Origin: Buddleja alternifolia
Lineage: Eukaryota; Streptophyta; Magnoliopsida; Lamiales; Scrophulariaceae
Assembly: GCA_019426215.1 (NCBI GenBank)
Contig: CM033394.1
Location: 46,932,423-46,996,422 of the forward strand
DNA length: 64,000 nucleotides
Direction: 5' to 3'
Shown here in pieces: positions 61,596 through 64,000 of this stretch. The position numbers were made by a program, and so were the translations under genes. A model generated the notes under the pieces. That model searched no databases and was not told where the DNA came from. It saw only the letters and a program-made list of their open reading frames with translations. Numbering within the stretch: position 1 is the stretch's first letter; every line of letters starts with the position of its first letter.

Positions 61596-63392
61596 TCAAT
61601 CATAATGTGCTTCCCACGGCAGCAAACCCGTAGAAACATCCGCTAAGTTAGCCAAAACAAAGTCTCTCAACCCAGTATCCCAAACCTCACAAAACTTCTG
61701 TGGCCAATCAGGCGGCTCAATAGCCTCCGTCCCCAACCCGGGCGCTCTATCTCTTGACCCTTCATTTTGATTTTCTCGCCAATCAGCGACGTACGTAGCA
61801 ACCCTTCGATAAAATTTTGCCCTAAAAACCTCCCACACTTGGTATTTATAGTGATTGATTATAGCAATACTTTGAGGCAAATTTACGTACTCAAACCCCT
61901 TTTTTAAGTGGAAATGGTGCACCACATTGAGAAGGGTAGTATCAATTGCATCAGGTCGAATAATCGATTTATGTCTCTCGGGGCTTTGAAGCCGACAAGT
62001 ATACCCCACAGTAACTCCCTTAACAGGCCGAGAATTCAGCCCGGATGGCCCAAAGCTATGGCAAGAAGTTCTAATTTCACCAATAGTTGTTGAAGACGAC
62101 GAAAAATTTGCCACTAACGCACGAAGCGAATCTTGAGGTGCGTAACCTAATTTGCCCAATCTTTCGTGCCCGGGAGTTGAATATGGAAGATAAAAATATT
62201 CATCCACGTCCATGAACGAAACCCAATTACATTCATCTTTAGCTCGTAGAGCACAATGTGAGAATCCCGCTTCTTGTGTCTTGATCCACGGCCACACGTG
62301 CCTGGTCACGTTATAATTTTCACTATCGAGTTCCTCAATAACCTCATCAATTCCATCATCGCTATTGTTATCATAGACGAACCACCTCTCGACTCCAAGC
62401 CAAGAATGATACGTAACCCACTCCCGAATCGCTCGAGCTTGGTTCCACACCATTGTACACGCACAAAGGTCATATTTACCCTCCCTCCTCTTTTTCTTGC
62501 CATCAAGCCGAGGATTAAAGATCTTGGCCATGGATGGCACGAGAACACGCTCATGGGCCCGAGCACGAACATGGGGCTTCATTCCAACGGTCACACGAAC
62601 TCCCCGAGCCTTATCAGGATTTTTTCTTATACTCATTGGCAAAGAACACCTCACAATCTCTTGTGCAGCACTTAAAGCCCTTGTTGTGAGCATAAACTTC
62701 TTATTTCTTTCCCATTTTCCCAACGCAAAATGGCAAGTAAATTGCCTTGGATCAGACTCTCTATCAGGCCTCAAATTCAACCCCTTCACAAACACCACCA
62801 CAGAATCCCCATCCAAAGTGGCTTCATATGCAACATTCTCCCAAGATTCAACACTTCTATTAAAATTCACCCAAAACCCATTAATTTTTTTACCCAAGAT
62901 CCAATTTTTACTGCCCCAACTCAAATTTACCACACCTGAATAATTCAATGGTGGTAAAGGGCACCTCACAATTGCCCCAAACTCATCATATTCATCAATA
63001 GAAATCACTTTTTGCTTCACAAAATTACCATTTGCACCATAATACACACACTCCAATTCACCACCAAAACTCTTCTTCTTAATCACCACACCACTCACAA
63101 ACAACAAAACATGATCAGGGAACAAAACCCTGTTCTTGATTCTCAATGGGTACAACAAACCGCCAAGATTTTGAACTGATTTAACGGTTCTTGAAGTGGA
63201 AGAAGACAATAGAGATAAGCTTGAAGCTAATAACACTGGGGGAGAGGATGAAGAACTTAAGGGAGTTGTATAGGATAACATATAGATACAGATTAAGAAG
63301 CTAAAACACATTACAAGAGATCTTACTGACAGTAAGTAATAAGGTTGTCTGGTAATGCGTTTCCTCTTGCGGCGTTGATCCGAAGAATCCAT
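61596..63392 (-). CDS. Glycosyltransferase family 92 (DUF23) type II membrane protein
   Basis: Single-exon gene, 598 aa. Plant GT92 enzymes are Golgi type II proteins; the GALS subgroup makes beta-1,4-galactan of pectin, while this longer type (similar in layout to Arabidopsis At1g27200) has no proven acceptor. A basic N terminus (RRKRKR) precedes a signal anchor at about 22-41 (SVRSLVMCFSFLICIYMLSY) and a Ser-rich stem. The catalytic domain starts near 305 (KYDLCACTMVWNQARAIREW) and has WFVYDNNSDDGIDE, the metal-binding DxD in FMDVDEYF (Asp395, Asp397), then HHFHLKKGFEYV and the closing AHYD. N-terminal Cys residues may pair. The start is the first ATG of the frame, in front of the basic anchor. 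A 28-G run lies about 140 bases upstream. The family is certain; the donor and product are not. UDP-galactose is only a guess from GALS. Confidence 0.9.
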   Translation of the reverse strand: MDSSDQRRKRKRITRQPYYLLSVRSLVMCFSFLICIYMLSYTTPLSSSSSPPVLLASSLSLLSSSTSRTVKSVQNLGGLLYPLRIKNRVLFPDHVLLFVSGVVIKKKSFGGELECVYYGANGNFVKQKVISIDEYDEFGAIVRCPLPPLNYSGVVNLSWGSKNWILGKKINGFWVNFNRSVESWENVAYEATLDGDSVVVFVKGLNLRPDRESDPRQFTCHFALGKWERNKKFMLTTRALSAAQEIVRCSLPMSIRKNPDKARGVRVTVGMKPHVRARAHERVLVPSMAKIFNPRLDGKKKRREGKYDLCACTMVWNQARAIREWVTYHSWLGVERWFVYDNNSDDGIDEVIEELDSENYNVTRHVWPWIKTQEAGFSHCALRAKDECNWVSFMDVDEYFYLPYSTPGHERLGKLGYAPQDSLRALVANFSSSSTTIGEIRTSCHSFGPSGLNSRPVKGVTVGYTCRLQSPERHKSIIRPDAIDTTLLNVVHHFHLKKGFEYVNLPQSIAIINHYKYQVWEVFRAKFYRRVATYVADWRENQNEGSRDRAPGLGTEAIEPPDWPQKFCEVWDTGLRDFVLANLADVSTGLLPWEAHYD

Positions 63393-63527
63393 ATTTTTGT
63401 AAGAAAGAATGTAATGGGAATTGTATGTTTGTGCAGAGATCTGTGTGTGTTCCGACAGAGGTTTTTGTAATTGTGAAATTTTGTGTTTTTTTTAGTTTAA
63501 TTTAACATTTGGATGGAGAGAGAGAGA

Positions 63528-63558
<31 letters not shown>

Positions 63559-64000
63559 TGCGTGGAACGCGTTTTGTGGAATTGCTATGAATTGGGAATT
63601 GGTTGTTGCGGAAGAATCTATATTAGATGTTCAATCGTATTATTTAAATCTTTCATACATGTATTGTGTGTAATTTTCACGTGTGTGTAAAAAATAGACA
63701 CAGATTATACACTAACATCATTGCACTCGATTGATATAGAATTGCCCAACTTGGGGAGTGTTGCGAACTTTTTTGTCTTATTTCGAACTAGCTACTTTTT
63801 TGTCTTACTTCGATTTAGCTGAACTCAATTTAATCGGTTTGATTGTACATATTTTGTCCAGAAATTGAATCGTGTTGGGCAATATTTTGGCCAATTTCAT
63901 TTGGATCAACCCAATTGAACGGTGTGATTATACTTATTTTGTGGGAGTCTTATAAACCATTTTCTCTGCTTTCAGTCTGGTCGAGTCAATTTAATCCGTG
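63393..64000. other. GT92 promoter side, end of window
   Basis: Leader and promoter of the GT92 gene with a GA run (about 63517-63528) and a 28-G tract. Further on no feature is recognised up to the window edge. Confidence 0.6.
63531..63558. repeat. Poly-G homopolymer (28 G)
   Basis: Twenty-eight uninterrupted G residues 139 bases upstream of the GT92 ATG, so poly-C on the sense strand of that gene. The length may be inexact in an assembly. Confidence 0.9.

Noticed and set aside
61908..62943. Plus-strand frames across the GT92 gene
   Set aside because: Antisense shadows of a strongly supported single-exon gene.

Overview
This is a nuclear segment of a eudicot plant genome. It is AT-rich, its genes are split by many GT-AG introns, plant-only families are present (RWP-RK, CLE peptide, ALA flippase, plant PP2A catalytic subunit), and plant-type transposons and (TA)n microsatellites fill the spaces. 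Protein similarity judged from memory fits an asterid, perhaps Lamiales, but the species cannot be fixed from the sequence alone.

Layout. 1-2.4 kb: no recognisable gene. 2.4-7.6 kb: a minus-strand F-box/LRR/FBD gene (three exons, 469 aa), a broken second copy of its first exon, a patchwork of local duplications, and an RKD-type RWP-RK transcription factor. 7.6-9.9 kb: transposon remains (a Helitron 3' end and a hAT MITE). 9.95-12.6 kb: a six-exon bHLH factor of the bHLH79/BPE group. 13.7-14.5 kb: a minus-strand NHL/LEA-2 membrane protein. 16.5-28.0 kb: a complete 27-exon P4-ATPase (ALA3-like, 1216 aa). 28-49 kb: a transposon block with no intact host gene. It holds a hAT MITE, a 5.3-kb CACTA element, a second CACTA end, a Helitron end, and a nested LTR-retrotransposon complex in which element B sits inside the 5' LTR of element A, while a solo LTR and a hAT element sit inside B. 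49.6-51.9 kb: a CLE25-like peptide hormone gene whose last CLE-motif codon is split by a 2-kb intron. 52.4-54.1 kb: a SINE and a LINE ORF1 fragment. 54.7-60.3 kb: a six-exon PP2A catalytic subunit with MITEs in three introns. 61.6-63.4 kb: a single-exon GT92 glycosyltransferase on the minus strand.

The host genes are unrelated neighbours, as is usual in plants, and do not form a pathway. I found no undescribed defence or metabolic system. The points most worth checking are a substituted signature motif in the RKD factor (RWSHKK instead of RWPxRK), two copies of one MITE family in opposite orientation flanking exon 5 of PP2A, the split CLE codon, a GC-AG intron in the flippase gene, and the four-element nested retrotransposon complex with readable target-site duplications. 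All coordinates, splice junctions and duplications were read by eye. Family assignments rest on recalled family features, not on database searches.
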